A DNA stretch of 64,000 bases from Ralstonia pickettii DTP0602 (lineage in GTDB: Bacteria; Pseudomonadota; Gammaproteobacteria; Burkholderiales; Burkholderiaceae): assembly GCA_000471925.1 (NCBI GenBank), contig CP006668.1, positions 310,001 through 374,000 of the forward strand, read 5' to 3'. A program made the position numbers and the translations under genes. Positions 49,091-56,930 of the stretch are shown one piece after another; within the stretch, counting starts at the first letter, position 1; the number at the start of each line of letters is the position of its first letter. The notes below the pieces were generated by a model that had not been told where the DNA came from, did not search any database, and saw only the letters and a list, made by a program, of their open reading frames with translations.

Positions 49091-49825
49091 ATGAACAAGA
49101 CCAATTCAGCAGACATCAGCAGGCAGCTCATCGAGGGCATCACCAGCGGTCGCTTTGCGGTCGGCTCGCTGCTGCCGACGGAATTCGAGCTGTGCGAGCA
49201 GTACCAGGCCAGCCGCTACACCATCCGCGCGGTGCTGCAGGAGTTGCAGCAGCTGGGGCTGGTGTCGCGGCGCAAGAACGTGGGCACGCGGGTGGAGTCG
49301 GCCAGGCCCAGGCCGGTATTCCGGCCCTCGCTGGCGTCAGTGGACGACCTGGTGCAGTTCGGCGCGGAGCACCTGCGGGTGGTGCAGTCGGTGGAGGAGA
49401 TCGCTGTGCCGGCCGACGTCGCGGCGGAGATCGGATGCGAGCCCGGCGTGCGCTGGCTGCGCATCTCCAGCCTGCGCATGGATGGCGGCAAGGACGGCCC
49501 GCCGATGGCGTGGACCGATGTGTATGTGGATCCGGCCTATGCGGAGATCGGCGACATGGTGCGCGCGTCGCCGGACACGCTGGTCAGCGCGCTGATCGAG
49601 TCGCGCTACGACCGGCAGATTGCGGAGATCTACCAGGATGTGCGCGCCTTTGCCGTCAAGGACGGACGCATTGCTGACGCGCTCAGGCTGGAGGCGGGCG
49701 CCGCTGCGCTGAAGATTGTGCGGCGCTATATGGACGCGGCTGGCGAGACCTTCGAGGTCTCGGTCACCGTGCATCCGGCGGATAGTTTCTCGGTGTCGAT
49801 GCGGATGCAGCGCTCGGCGGGGTGA
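49091..49825 (+). CDS. GntR-family regulator (HutC subfamily) of the lyase operon
   Basis: A 244-residue regulator. The winged helix-turn-helix is at residues 8-70 (LLPTEFELCEQYQASRYTIRAVLQELQQLGLVSRRK). The UTRA effector domain is at about 90-240, ending in SFSVSMRMQR. ATG 49091 gives the normal family start; ATGs at 49046/49049 just after AGGA would add 14-15 residues and cannot be excluded. It is divergent from the lyase-Bug-fumC operon. Two identical palindromes in the gap are its probable binding sites. HutC-type proteins usually repress until the pathway substrate binds. Confidence 0.87.
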   Translation: MNKTNSADISRQLIEGITSGRFAVGSLLPTEFELCEQYQASRYTIRAVLQELQQLGLVSRRKNVGTRVESARPRPVFRPSLASVDDLVQFGAEHLRVVQSVEEIAVPADVAAEIGCEPGVRWLRISSLRMDGGKDGPPMAWTDVYVDPAYAEIGDMVRASPDTLVSALIESRYDRQIAEIYQDVRAFAVKDGRIADALRLEAGAAALKIVRRYMDAAGETFEVSVTVHPADSFSVSMRMQRSAG

Positions 49826-49862
49826 GGGCCCTTGTCACGCTGACGGAGGTGCAGGCATCGGC

Positions 49863-50058
49863 TTAGCCGCCGTGGGACGCCTCGCCAAAATCGAGCAACA
49901 CCTTGCAGCTCTGCTGCGGATGGCGTTCAGCCAGGTCGAAGGCGGCGGCGACGTCGCGGAAGTCGAACTGGTGCGTGACGATGTGGCCGGGATTCACCAG
50001 GCCGCGCGTGATCCAGTCGATCACGGTGGGGAAGTGGCTGCTGTCGCCGACGCTGATG
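49863..50058 (-). pseudogene. C-terminal fragment of zinc-type alcohol/polyol dehydrogenase
   Basis: The minus strand encodes about 65 residues, SSHFPTVIDWITRGLVNPG, HIVTHQFDFRDVAAAFDLAE and a stop after LDFGEASHGG. This is the closing part of an L-idonate or sorbitol dehydrogenase-like protein (pattern: F-TAI-LI-G-VD-LITH-F-L-AFE). The reading frame runs on only into antisense of the transporter gene. The N-terminal 270 or so residues, including the zinc and NAD sites, are absent. The break coincides with the start of the TRAP transporter sequence, marking a rearrangement junction. Confidence 0.7.
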
Positions 50059-51344
50059 GAACTGGGCAATGCCAACCTGGTGATCTTCTTCCTGCTGATG
50101 CTCGTCACCTGCGTCGTCATCGGCGTGCCCATCGCCTTCGCTTTCGGGCTGGCGACCTTGTCATACCTGGCGCTGTCCACCGCCACGCCGCTGTCCATCA
50201 TCCCGAACCGCATGCAGGACGGGATGTCCCACCTGATCCTGCTGGCGGTGCCTTTGTTTGTCTTCCTGGGCGGGCTGATCGAGATGACCGGTCTTGCGCG
50301 GGCGATGATCAGCTTCCTCGTCACGCTGATCGGCCACGTGCGCGGCGGCCTGCAGCATGTACTGCTGGGCGCGATGTATATCGTCTCCGGCATCTCCGGC
50401 GCCAAGGCCGCCGACATGGCTGCAGTGGCCCCGGCGCTGTTTCCGGAGATGAGGAAGCGCGGTGCCAGGGACGGCGACCTGATCGGCTTGCTATCGGCAT
50501 CGGGGGCCATGTCAGAAACTATTCCGCCAAGCATTGTGCTGATCACGGTCGGGTCGGTGACCGGCGTGTCGATCACGTCGTTGTTTATCGGCGGCCTGAT
50601 GCCGGCTGTGGTCGGGCTGGTCATGATGGCCTTCGTGGTCTGGTCCCAGACGCGCAGGGAGGACATGAGCGCTGCCGTACGTGCGCCACGGCGGGAAATC
50701 CTCAGGTCCCTGCTGGTTGCGCTGCCCGCGCTGGCGCTGCCGGTCATTATCCGCAGCGCGGTCGTGGAGGGCATGGCCACGGCAACCGAGGTATCGACCA
50801 TCGGTATCTTCTATACCGTGCTGGCGGGCGTCGTGGTCTATCGGCAGTTCGACTGGCGCCGGATCTACCCGATGCTGCTTGATACGGCGGCGCTGTCGGG
50901 TGCGATCCTGCTGATTGTCGGCTGCGCCACCACCATGGCGTGGGCGCTGACGCAATCAGGTTTGCCGAGGACCTGGTCGGCATCATGTCCGCCGTGCCAG
51001 GCGGCAAGATCGGCTTCTTGCTCGTTTCTGCGCTGGCCTTTGTCATCCTGGGCAGCCTGCTGGAGGGCATCCCCGCGATCGTGCTGTTCGGGCCCTTGCT
51101 GTTCCCGATTGCGAAGCTGGTCGGCGTGCATGAGGTGCACTACGCGATGGTGGTGATCTTCGCGATGGGGCTGGGTTTGTTCGCGCCGCCTTTTGGCGTG
51201 GGGTTCTATGCGGCCTGTGCGATCGGACGGGTTTCACCCGATGTGGCGATGCCGCGGGTCTGGCCGCATATGGCGGCGCTGTTTATCGCGCTGTTGCTGT
51301 TGCTGTTGACGTTGGTGCCTTGGTTCTCCATCGGCTTCCTGTGA
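50056..51344 (+). pseudogene. frameshifted TRAP transporter large permease (DctM)
   Basis: The sequence reads as a complete DctM-type permease of about 429 codons in two frames. The first frame starts at ATG 50056 with NLVIFFLLMLVTCVVIGVPIAF and includes SGISGAKAADMAAVAPAL and SETIPPSIVLITVG. It runs to about 50960 (AWALTQSG). The frame then shifts by one base and continues with FAEDLVGIMSAVPGG to the stop at 51344 (LTLVPWFSIGFL). Loss of one G in TCAGGTTTGCC explains the shift. The small DctQ and receptor DctP genes that normally accompany it are gone, and a dehydrogenase fragment abuts its start. It is not expected to be functional. Confidence 0.8.
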
Positions 51345-51428
51345 CCAGCGCTGCGCGGTGCGTAGTCCAAAGCTGACAAGCCGCCTTCCGGTGGCTTGTC
51401 CTCCTGTCAGTGCGTTTCACCCGCCAGA

Positions 51429-52418
51429 TCAATCCGGCTTGATCCCCGCCCGCGCGATGATCGGCTTCCATCGCTGCTGTTCCTGCGCGATAAACTTCGC
51501 GAACTCCGCGGGCGTATTGCCGATGACAATGGCCGCGTCCCCGCTCAGGCGCTCGACCGACGTGGGGCTCTTCACTGCCTTGATGGTCGCATCGGCCAGC
51601 TTGTCCGCGGCAGCCTGCGGCAGCGACGCGGGTGCGAGCAGCCCGTACCATTGCGTCATCTCGAAATTGGCATAGCCCTGCTCCGCCACGGTGGGCACGT
51701 CCGGCAGCTGCGGGATGCGTTGGGTCGTGCCCGTGGCGATGCAACGCACCTTGCCCGCCTTGATGAACTGGAGGATCGCCGGCGCGCCCACTGCTGCGGC
51801 ATCCAGCCGGCCCGAGAGCAGGTCGGTGATCTGCGGGCCGCTGCCGCGATACGGCACGTGGGTGATAAAGGTGCCGGTCGCGGCCTTCAGGTATTCGAAC
51901 GCGAGATGGCCGGCGCTGCCGTTGCCGGCCGAGCCGTAGTTCAGCTTGCCGGGCTTGCTCTTGGCAAGCGCGACGAATTCCTTCAGGTTCTTCGCCGGCA
52001 CATCGGGATGGACCACATACAGGCTCGGCACCTTGGACAGCAGCGAGATGGGGCGGAAGTCCTTGTTGGGGTCGTACGGCAGCTTGGGGAAGATGAACGG
52101 GTTGACCGCCAGCGTGCCGATGTGGCCCAGGATCAGCGTATGGTTGTCTTCGGCGCGCGCGACTTCGCCCATGGCGATATTGCCGGCGGCGCCCGGCTTG
52201 TTCTCGACGAACACCGATACGCCGAGCAGCTTGGTCAGCTCCGCCGCGGTGGAACGGGCGACGATTTCCGAGCTGCCGCCCGGTGCAAAGGGCACCACCA
52301 GGCGGATCGGCTTGGCCGGCCAGGCCTGCGCGCGGGCCAGCGACGGTGCCAGCGCGCACGCGCCCAGCGCGGCGGAGGCCTTGAGTAAATGGCGGCGAAT
52401 GGGGTCGATGTCGGTCAT
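51429..52418 (-). CDS. Bug-type receptor with Tat-like signal
   Basis: A 329-residue member of the Bug family. The N-terminus contains an RRHLLKASAALGACALAPSLARA segment, with twin arginine followed by a hydrophobic stretch, which suggests Tat export. Mature motifs are WPAKPIRLVVPFAPGGSSE, NKPGAAGNIAMGE and GNGSAGHLAFEYL near 155. It follows another Bug gene by 79 bases, so two different receptors are made together. No TctAB genes are present. Likely ligand class is carboxylates, perhaps related to the substrate of the divergent lactonase-like amidohydrolase. Confidence 0.87.
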   Translation of the reverse strand: MTDIDPIRRHLLKASAALGACALAPSLARAQAWPAKPIRLVVPFAPGGSSEIVARSTAAELTKLLGVSVFVENKPGAAGNIAMGEVARAEDNHTLILGHIGTLAVNPFIFPKLPYDPNKDFRPISLLSKVPSLYVVHPDVPAKNLKEFVALAKSKPGKLNYGSAGNGSAGHLAFEYLKAATGTFITHVPYRGSGPQITDLLSGRLDAAAVGAPAILQFIKAGKVRCIATGTTQRIPQLPDVPTVAEQGYANFEMTQWYGLLAPASLPQAAADKLADATIKAVKSPTSVERLSGDAAIVIGNTPAEFAKFIAQEQQRWKPIIARAGIKPD

Positions 52419-52497
52419 GTGAGTCTCCGGAAATATTGGGTCGTTAGCGCGCAGGTCATTTGCGCGGGCCATTAACGCGAGGGAAGGCGGCGGGTCG

Positions 52498-53484
52498 TTA
52501 CTCGGGCTTGACGTTGCCGTCCCTGATGACCTTGGCCCATAGCCTGGTCTGTCCGTCGATGAACTGGCGCGCCTGCGCGGGCGGGGCGGCGACCAGCTCG
52601 CCACCCAGCTCGGTCACGCGCTGTTTGATCTCCGGGCTGTTCATGACTTTCTGCAAGCCATCGGCAAGCTTGCCGGCGATTGGCTCGGGCGTTGCGGCCG
52701 GCAGGAAGGCGGCATTCCACTCGTAGACCTCGTAGCCCGCCACGCCGGCTTCCTGCATCGTTGGCACATCCGGCAGCGCGCTGGTGCGGCTATGGCTGGT
52801 CACCGCCAGCGGCTTGAGCTTGCCGGCCTTGATGTGCTGCAGGCTGGAGGCGACGTTGGCAAAGAACAGCGGCACCTGCCCCGCGATGACATCGGTCATG
52901 GCCGGGCCGCCGCCCTTGTAGGGCACATGCAGCAGGTCCACGCCCGCGCGCTGCTCGAACAGCACGCCGGCCAGGTGCTGCGCGGAGCCGTTGCCGGACG
53001 AGGCGAATGCGACCGAGCCCGGCTTCTGCTTTGCCATCGCCAATACGTCGCTGACCTTGCTGGCGGGGAAGCTTGCGGTGGCGACCAGCACGTTGGGGTA
53101 GCGCGCCAGCACGCCCACGGGCGTGAAAGCCTTGCCCGGATCGTAGGGCAGCTTCGGATAGAGGCTCGGGTTCACCGCATAAGACGACGCATCGACCATC
53201 AGCGTGTAGCCGTCCGGCGCCGCCTTGGCGACATAGGCCGCGCCAATCTGCCCGCCGGCACCCGGCCGGTTCTCCACGATGACCGACTGGCCCAGCTCAC
53301 GGCCAAGTCCGGGCGCGATCTGGCGCGCCATCAGGTCGGCGCCGCCACCCGGAGGATAGGTCACCACGATGGTGATCGGGCGCGACGGCCATGCGGCCGC
53401 GGGGTCGGCGGCCTGCGCCGGTGCCGGTTGCAGCAGGATGCCTGCGGCGCCAATGGCCGCGGCCATCGCCTTGATGCTTTGCAT
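52498..53484 (-). CDS. Bug-type tripartite tricarboxylate receptor protein
   Basis: A 328-residue receptor. The signal peptide ends near residue 25 (APAQA). Mature features are WPSRPITIVVTYPPGGGAD, NRPGAGGQIGAAYVAKA, PDGYTLMVD and GNGSAQHLAGVLFEQ near 165. AGGAG lies eight bases before ATG 53484. It is 27 bases downstream of the GntR gene and 79 upstream of a second Bug gene, in one operon. The receptor and regulator would both be under the palindrome at 54290. Ligand unknown. Confidence 0.88.
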   Translation of the reverse strand: MQSIKAMAAAIGAAGILLQPAPAQAADPAAAWPSRPITIVVTYPPGGGADLMARQIAPGLGRELGQSVIVENRPGAGGQIGAAYVAKAAPDGYTLMVDASSYAVNPSLYPKLPYDPGKAFTPVGVLARYPNVLVATASFPASKVSDVLAMAKQKPGSVAFASSGNGSAQHLAGVLFEQRAGVDLLHVPYKGGGPAMTDVIAGQVPLFFANVASSLQHIKAGKLKPLAVTSHSRTSALPDVPTMQEAGVAGYEVYEWNAAFLPAATPEPIAGKLADGLQKVMNSPEIKQRVTELGGELVAAPPAQARQFIDGQTRLWAKVIRDGNVKPE

Positions 53485-53511
53485 GAATCTGTCTCCTCGG
53501 GTGCGGACTTG

Positions 53512-54261
53512 TTATCGGATGTCCGCGGTATAGCGAAAGGCGTAGGCATCGCCCCGGGTCAGCCGGTATTCGATGCAGGTTCCACGCAGGTCGAAGGCGT
53601 GTCGTGTCACCACCGCGCACGGATGCGCATCCGGCAGTTCGAGCAGCGGGGCCTCGTCCACCGTCAGCGTGCGGAAGGTCACTTCATCCACGGCGCGGTG
53701 CACCGTGATCCCGCACTGGCTGCCGAGCAACGGATAAAGCAGGTCGCCCCACTGCCACACAGGCAGTTGCTGCAGCGCCTCGCAGCGCGGCAGCGGCAGC
53801 CAGATCGATTCCAGCAGCCGGGGCTTTTCGTCCAGCCAGCGGCGGCGCGAGATCGCCAGGCCGCGTGCGCCGGCGGGCAGCTCGAAGCGCTCGGCCATGG
53901 CCTTGTCCAGCCGCACGGAGCGGCACGACAGGATCTCCGAGCGGGGCACGGCAGCCATCGCATCGGCGGCGCCGAAACGGAAGAAGCGCATCAGGCTGCC
54001 ACCGGTCAGGCCTTTGCGCACGAAGGTGCCCTTGCCCTGCACGCGCTCCAGCAGGCCCTGGTGCACCAGCACGGCAATCGCCTGGCGGATCGTTCCCAGC
54101 GCAATGCCAAATTCCTTTGCCAGCAACCCTTCGGCCGGTATCGCCTCGCCCGGCGGCCATTCGCCGGACACGATCCGGGCCTGCAACTCGGCCGCGATCT
54201 TGCCGTATCGGCTCACTCCCGCGGTGGCCGCTGTCATCAGGGAAACGTCGTTGTCTCGCAT
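53512..54261 (-). CDS. GntR-family regulator (HutC/UTRA)
   Basis: A 249-residue regulator. The winged HTH lies at about residues 17-85: YGKIAAELQARIVSGEWPPGEAIPAEGLLAKEFGIALGTIRQAI, then LLERVQGKGTFV. The UTRA ligand domain covers about 95-245 and ends RLTRGDAYAFRYTADIR. It is divergent from the amidohydrolase at 54382 and heads the operon with two Bug receptors. A perfect 14-bp palindrome lies 29 bases upstream of its start. The start codon lacks a clear ribosome site; an in-frame ATG at 54237 is possible. It probably senses the compound bound by the receptors. Confidence 0.86.
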   Translation of the reverse strand: MRDNDVSLMTAATAGVSRYGKIAAELQARIVSGEWPPGEAIPAEGLLAKEFGIALGTIRQAIAVLVHQGLLERVQGKGTFVRKGLTGGSLMRFFRFGAADAMAAVPRSEILSCRSVRLDKAMAERFELPAGARGLAISRRRWLDEKPRLLESIWLPLPRCEALQQLPVWQWGDLLYPLLGSQCGITVHRAVDEVTFRTLTVDEAPLLELPDAHPCAVVTRHAFDLRGTCIEYRLTRGDAYAFRYTADIR

Positions 54262-54289
54262 GTCAGGGCGTGGTAAATTGAATGTCGAT

Positions 54290-54303
54290 GTCCTCTAGAG
54301 GAC
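54290..54303. promoter_or_regulatory. 14-bp palindrome, probable GntR operator
   Basis: GTCCTCTAGAGGAC is perfectly symmetric and lies between the divergent GntR gene and the amidohydrolase gene. HutC-type regulators bind such short palindromes. It could control both directions. Confidence 0.65.
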
Positions 54304-54381
54304 TAGAATACTGACGCGGACCCGGATCCCATATCCGTAAATACCCGCGGGGTGCCGAGGGTAGGCCTATGAGGCAGACAG

Positions 54382-55236
54382 ATGAGTAAAAGTGCTTTGC
54401 CGGTGGTGGACTGCCACTTCCATGTGTTCGACGCGGGCGGGGCCGCGCCTTCGGCCCGCTATCGCCCCCCCTATGCCGCCGGCCTGCAGGACTGGCACAG
54501 CCTCGTTGCCACGCTGGGCGATCCCTGCGGCGTGGTGGTGCAGACCAGCTTTCTCGGCACTGACAATTCCGCATTGCTTGCCGCGCTGCGCGCCATGCCC
54601 GCGCGTTTGCGAGGTGTCGCGGTGGTGGATCCGGGCGTGTCCGACGATGCCTTGCGCGAACTGCATGACGCCGGCGTGCGCGGCATCCGGCTGAACCTGT
54701 ACCGCGATCCCGACTGGCAGCGCATTGCCACCGCACCCTGGCGCGTGCTGTTCGCGCGCATCGCTGCGTTGGGCTGGCATGTCGAACTTCATACCGACAA
54801 TGGCGACGGCAGCACCGTGCTGGCGCAACTGGATGTCGCACTGGGCGACACCGGCGTACCGGTCGTGATCGACCACTTCGGCAGGCCGGGCGCCGCCGGT
54901 ATCGACGATCCGGTTTTCAGCGTGGCCGCGGCTGTGCGCGAGCGCCGCCAGGTATGGGTCAAGTTCAGCGCGCCTTACAGGCTGAATGCGCTGCAGGATT
55001 GGCGGCAGCTGGCGCGGAAGTGGCTCGATGTCGCGGGTGCCGACAGGCTGCTGTGGGGCAGCGACTGGCCGTGGACCAATCATGAGGCGCCGGCGCGGGC
55101 GAAGGAATGCGAAGCCTTGTCGGGGTGGCTGGGCACGCCGTTGCCGGGTATTGCGGAGATGCCGCGCGATGCGTTGGCGGATGCGTTCCGGTGGAGGAAT
55201 GCGGCGGCGTTGTATGGCTTTGCGATGGAACAGTAG
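54382..55236 (+). CDS. amidohydrolase-2 family protein (PDC lactonase-like)
   Basis: A 284-residue TIM-barrel hydrolase. Metal and catalytic motifs in order: DCHFHVFD (HxH at residues 11-13), HVELHTDNG near 134, VVIDHFGRPG near 157 and LLWGSDWPWTNHE near 222. This set matches the 2-pyrone-4,6-dicarboxylate lactonase (LigI)/amidohydrolase-2 group, which hydrolyse lactones or act on carboxylates. It is divergent from a GntR regulator and two Bug receptors. The unit reads as uptake, sensing and hydrolysis of one organic acid. The precise substrate cannot be read from sequence. Confidence 0.82.
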   Translation: MSKSALPVVDCHFHVFDAGGAAPSARYRPPYAAGLQDWHSLVATLGDPCGVVVQTSFLGTDNSALLAALRAMPARLRGVAVVDPGVSDDALRELHDAGVRGIRLNLYRDPDWQRIATAPWRVLFARIAALGWHVELHTDNGDGSTVLAQLDVALGDTGVPVVIDHFGRPGAAGIDDPVFSVAAAVRERRQVWVKFSAPYRLNALQDWRQLARKWLDVAGADRLLWGSDWPWTNHEAPARAKECEALSGWLGTPLPGIAEMPRDALADAFRWRNAAALYGFAMEQ

Positions 55237-55371
55237 GGTCGCAATCCCACGCCGGGATCGCTCCTATTCTTGATTTCAGCGCAAATATCATTCGCGCATC
55301 CAAGGCTGTTTCGCAAGGCGTGTCCTGCCCAGAATGCCTCCTGTTTGCTCGACCAGAACAGGAGATTCCCA

Positions 55372-55722
55372 ATGAAGCCCTTCGCAGCATCCAGGCCGCC
55401 CTTCGCCGGCCGCAGCTACCGCGTCGACTACGAGGGCTTGTCCGCCCACAACATCTATGCCGAGGATGGCCGCTCGTTGCGCTACGCCATCGTCTCAGGC
55501 CCCTACGCGGGCGCAAGTGGCGAGGCCGCGTGCGAATGGCGCCAGGTTGCAGAAGGGATCTACGTGATCTCGTGGCAGGAGGCCAACGGCGCCACGGTGG
55601 TCCATGTCGACGACTTTGCGCGTGGGCAATCGCAGGCGTTCTTTACCACGCCGGACCTGCAGTTCGTGCGCATGCAGGGGCCGCTGGTGCCGCTGCAGGA
55701 GGGCGAGCCCGCTGCTGGCTGA
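55372..55722 (+). CDS. MoaF-related small protein
   Basis: A 116-residue protein with GRSYRVDYEGLSAHNIYAEDG, CEWRQVAEGIYVISWQEANGATVVHVDDF and a C-terminal FFTTPDLQFVRMQGPL. This lipocalin-like pattern matches the C-terminal domain of MoaF, a family named for its position near monoamine-regulated genes and without a settled function. CAGGAGATTCCC precedes ATG 55372. It is separated by 135 bases from the amidohydrolase and faces the aldo/keto reductase across a hairpin. It may bind a small ligand. Confidence 0.7.
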   Translation: MKPFAASRPPFAGRSYRVDYEGLSAHNIYAEDGRSLRYAIVSGPYAGASGEAACEWRQVAEGIYVISWQEANGATVVHVDDFARGQSQAFFTTPDLQFVRMQGPLVPLQEGEPAAG

Positions 55723-55745
55723 GGCGTTGGCAAAGAGGGGCCCAC

Positions 55746-55775
55746 ACCGCCGTGGCCGCGTCGGGCCGCGGCGGT
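55746..55775. terminator. hairpin between convergent MoaF-like and aldo/keto reductase genes
   Basis: ACCGCCG-T-GGCC, loop GCGTCG, GGCC-G-CGGCGGT gives a 12-bp stem with one T-G pair. A second small hairpin, GCCGGC-atcac-GCCGGC, follows at 55784. There is no clear T-run; position supports bidirectional termination. Confidence 0.6.
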
Positions 55776-55805
55776 TGTGCATGCCGGCATCACGCCGGCG
55801 CTGCC

Positions 55806-56828
55806 TCAGGCCTGGTCGATGGGAAGCGGTGCCTCGGGCGCGACGAGCCCTTGCGCGCGCAGCTCGCGCCAGAAGTCCGCCGGAACGGCCTCGGCAAGCG
55901 CTGCCTGGTCCTCGGCGATCCGCTCGGGGCGGCTCGCGCCCGGGATCACCGCGGCGACCGCCGGATGGGCCAGCGAGAACTGCAGCGCCGCCGCCTTGAC
56001 GCTGATGCCGTGGCGTTGCGCGAGCGCCTTGATGCGCTCCACCCTGGCGAGGATCTCGGGCGGGGCCTTCTGGTATTCGAAGTGCGTACCGCCGGCGAGG
56101 ATGCCGGAGCTGTACGGACCGCCGACCACGATCTCGGTATTGCGCCGGGCCGCGGCCGGCATCACGCGCTGCAGCGCGCGGCCATGGTCGAGCAGCGTGT
56201 AGCGGCCCGCCAGCAGGAAGCCGTCCGGCTGCGGCTCATCCAGGTCGAGCGTCAGCTCGATCGGCTCGACGCGGTTGACGCCGAGGCCCCAGGCCTTGAT
56301 GGCGCCTTGCTCGCGCAGGCGGGTCAGCACGCGGAACGCGCCCTTGCGCGCGATCTCGAACTGCGCGAGCCATTCATCGCCATAGAAGTCCTGCGCGATG
56401 TCGTGGATCCACACGATGTCGATGTGATCGGTATTCAGCCGCTTGAGGCTGTCCTCGAACGAGCGCATGGTGCCGTCGGCGCTGTAGTCGTTGACGATCT
56501 TGTTGGGCCGGCCGGAAGCGAATACACCGGCCTTCTCGCCAAGGTCGCGCGCGCTGACGTCCTCGACTTCATCCAGGATCACGCGGCCGACCTTGGTGCT
56601 CAGCACATAGTCCTTGCGATCGTGGCTGGCGAGGATCCGGCCCAGCCGGATCTCGGACAGGCCGGCGCCGTAGAACGGGGCGGTGTCGAAGTAGCGGATG
56701 CCGTGGTCCCAGGCCGCTTCCACGGTGGCCTCGGCTTCCGCTTCCGGGATCTCGCGGAACATGTTGCCGAGCGGGGCGGTGCCGAACCCAAGCCGGGTGC
56801 CCGCGGGCAGTTTGTCCTTGATGCTCAT
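55806..56828 (-). CDS. aldo/keto reductase (aldose/pyridoxal dehydrogenase-like)
   Basis: A 340-residue AKR. The barrel opens GFGTAPLGNMFREI. The catalytic Asp-Tyr pair is in GIRYFDTAPFYGAGLSE near 50-60, then Lys in YVLSTKVGR and His in IDIVWIHDIAQDF near 145. The closing VIPGASRPERI near 300 binds NADP. The subgroup resembles D-threo-aldose/L-fucose dehydrogenases and pyridoxal 4-dehydrogenase. GGAG stands six bases before ATG 56828; the ATG at 56840 is weaker. It is divergent from a LysR gene that probably controls it. Confidence 0.86.
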   Translation of the reverse strand: MSIKDKLPAGTRLGFGTAPLGNMFREIPEAEAEATVEAAWDHGIRYFDTAPFYGAGLSEIRLGRILASHDRKDYVLSTKVGRVILDEVEDVSARDLGEKAGVFASGRPNKIVNDYSADGTMRSFEDSLKRLNTDHIDIVWIHDIAQDFYGDEWLAQFEIARKGAFRVLTRLREQGAIKAWGLGVNRVEPIELTLDLDEPQPDGFLLAGRYTLLDHGRALQRVMPAAARRNTEIVVGGPYSSGILAGGTHFEYQKAPPEILARVERIKALAQRHGISVKAAALQFSLAHPAVAAVIPGASRPERIAEDQAALAEAVPADFWRELRAQGLVAPEAPLPIDQA

Positions 56829-56885
56829 GACTTGCTCCATAACGTAACGATTGGTGAAGCCAAGTCTAGGATGGCAACTTAAGTC

Positions 56886-56896
56886 TGTCTAAGACA
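56886..56896. promoter_or_regulatory. TGTCT-A-AGACA operator candidate
   Basis: This 11-bp perfect palindrome lies in the gap between the divergent aldo/keto reductase and LysR genes. It is flanked by the inverse pair TTAAGTC (56879) and GTTAAGT (56909). The AT-rich setting and T-N-A spacing are typical of LysR binding sites. Confidence 0.5.
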
Positions 56897-56930
56897 TAAT
56901 TGTCTGTAGTTAAGTCCTGCGGAGTCTCAA

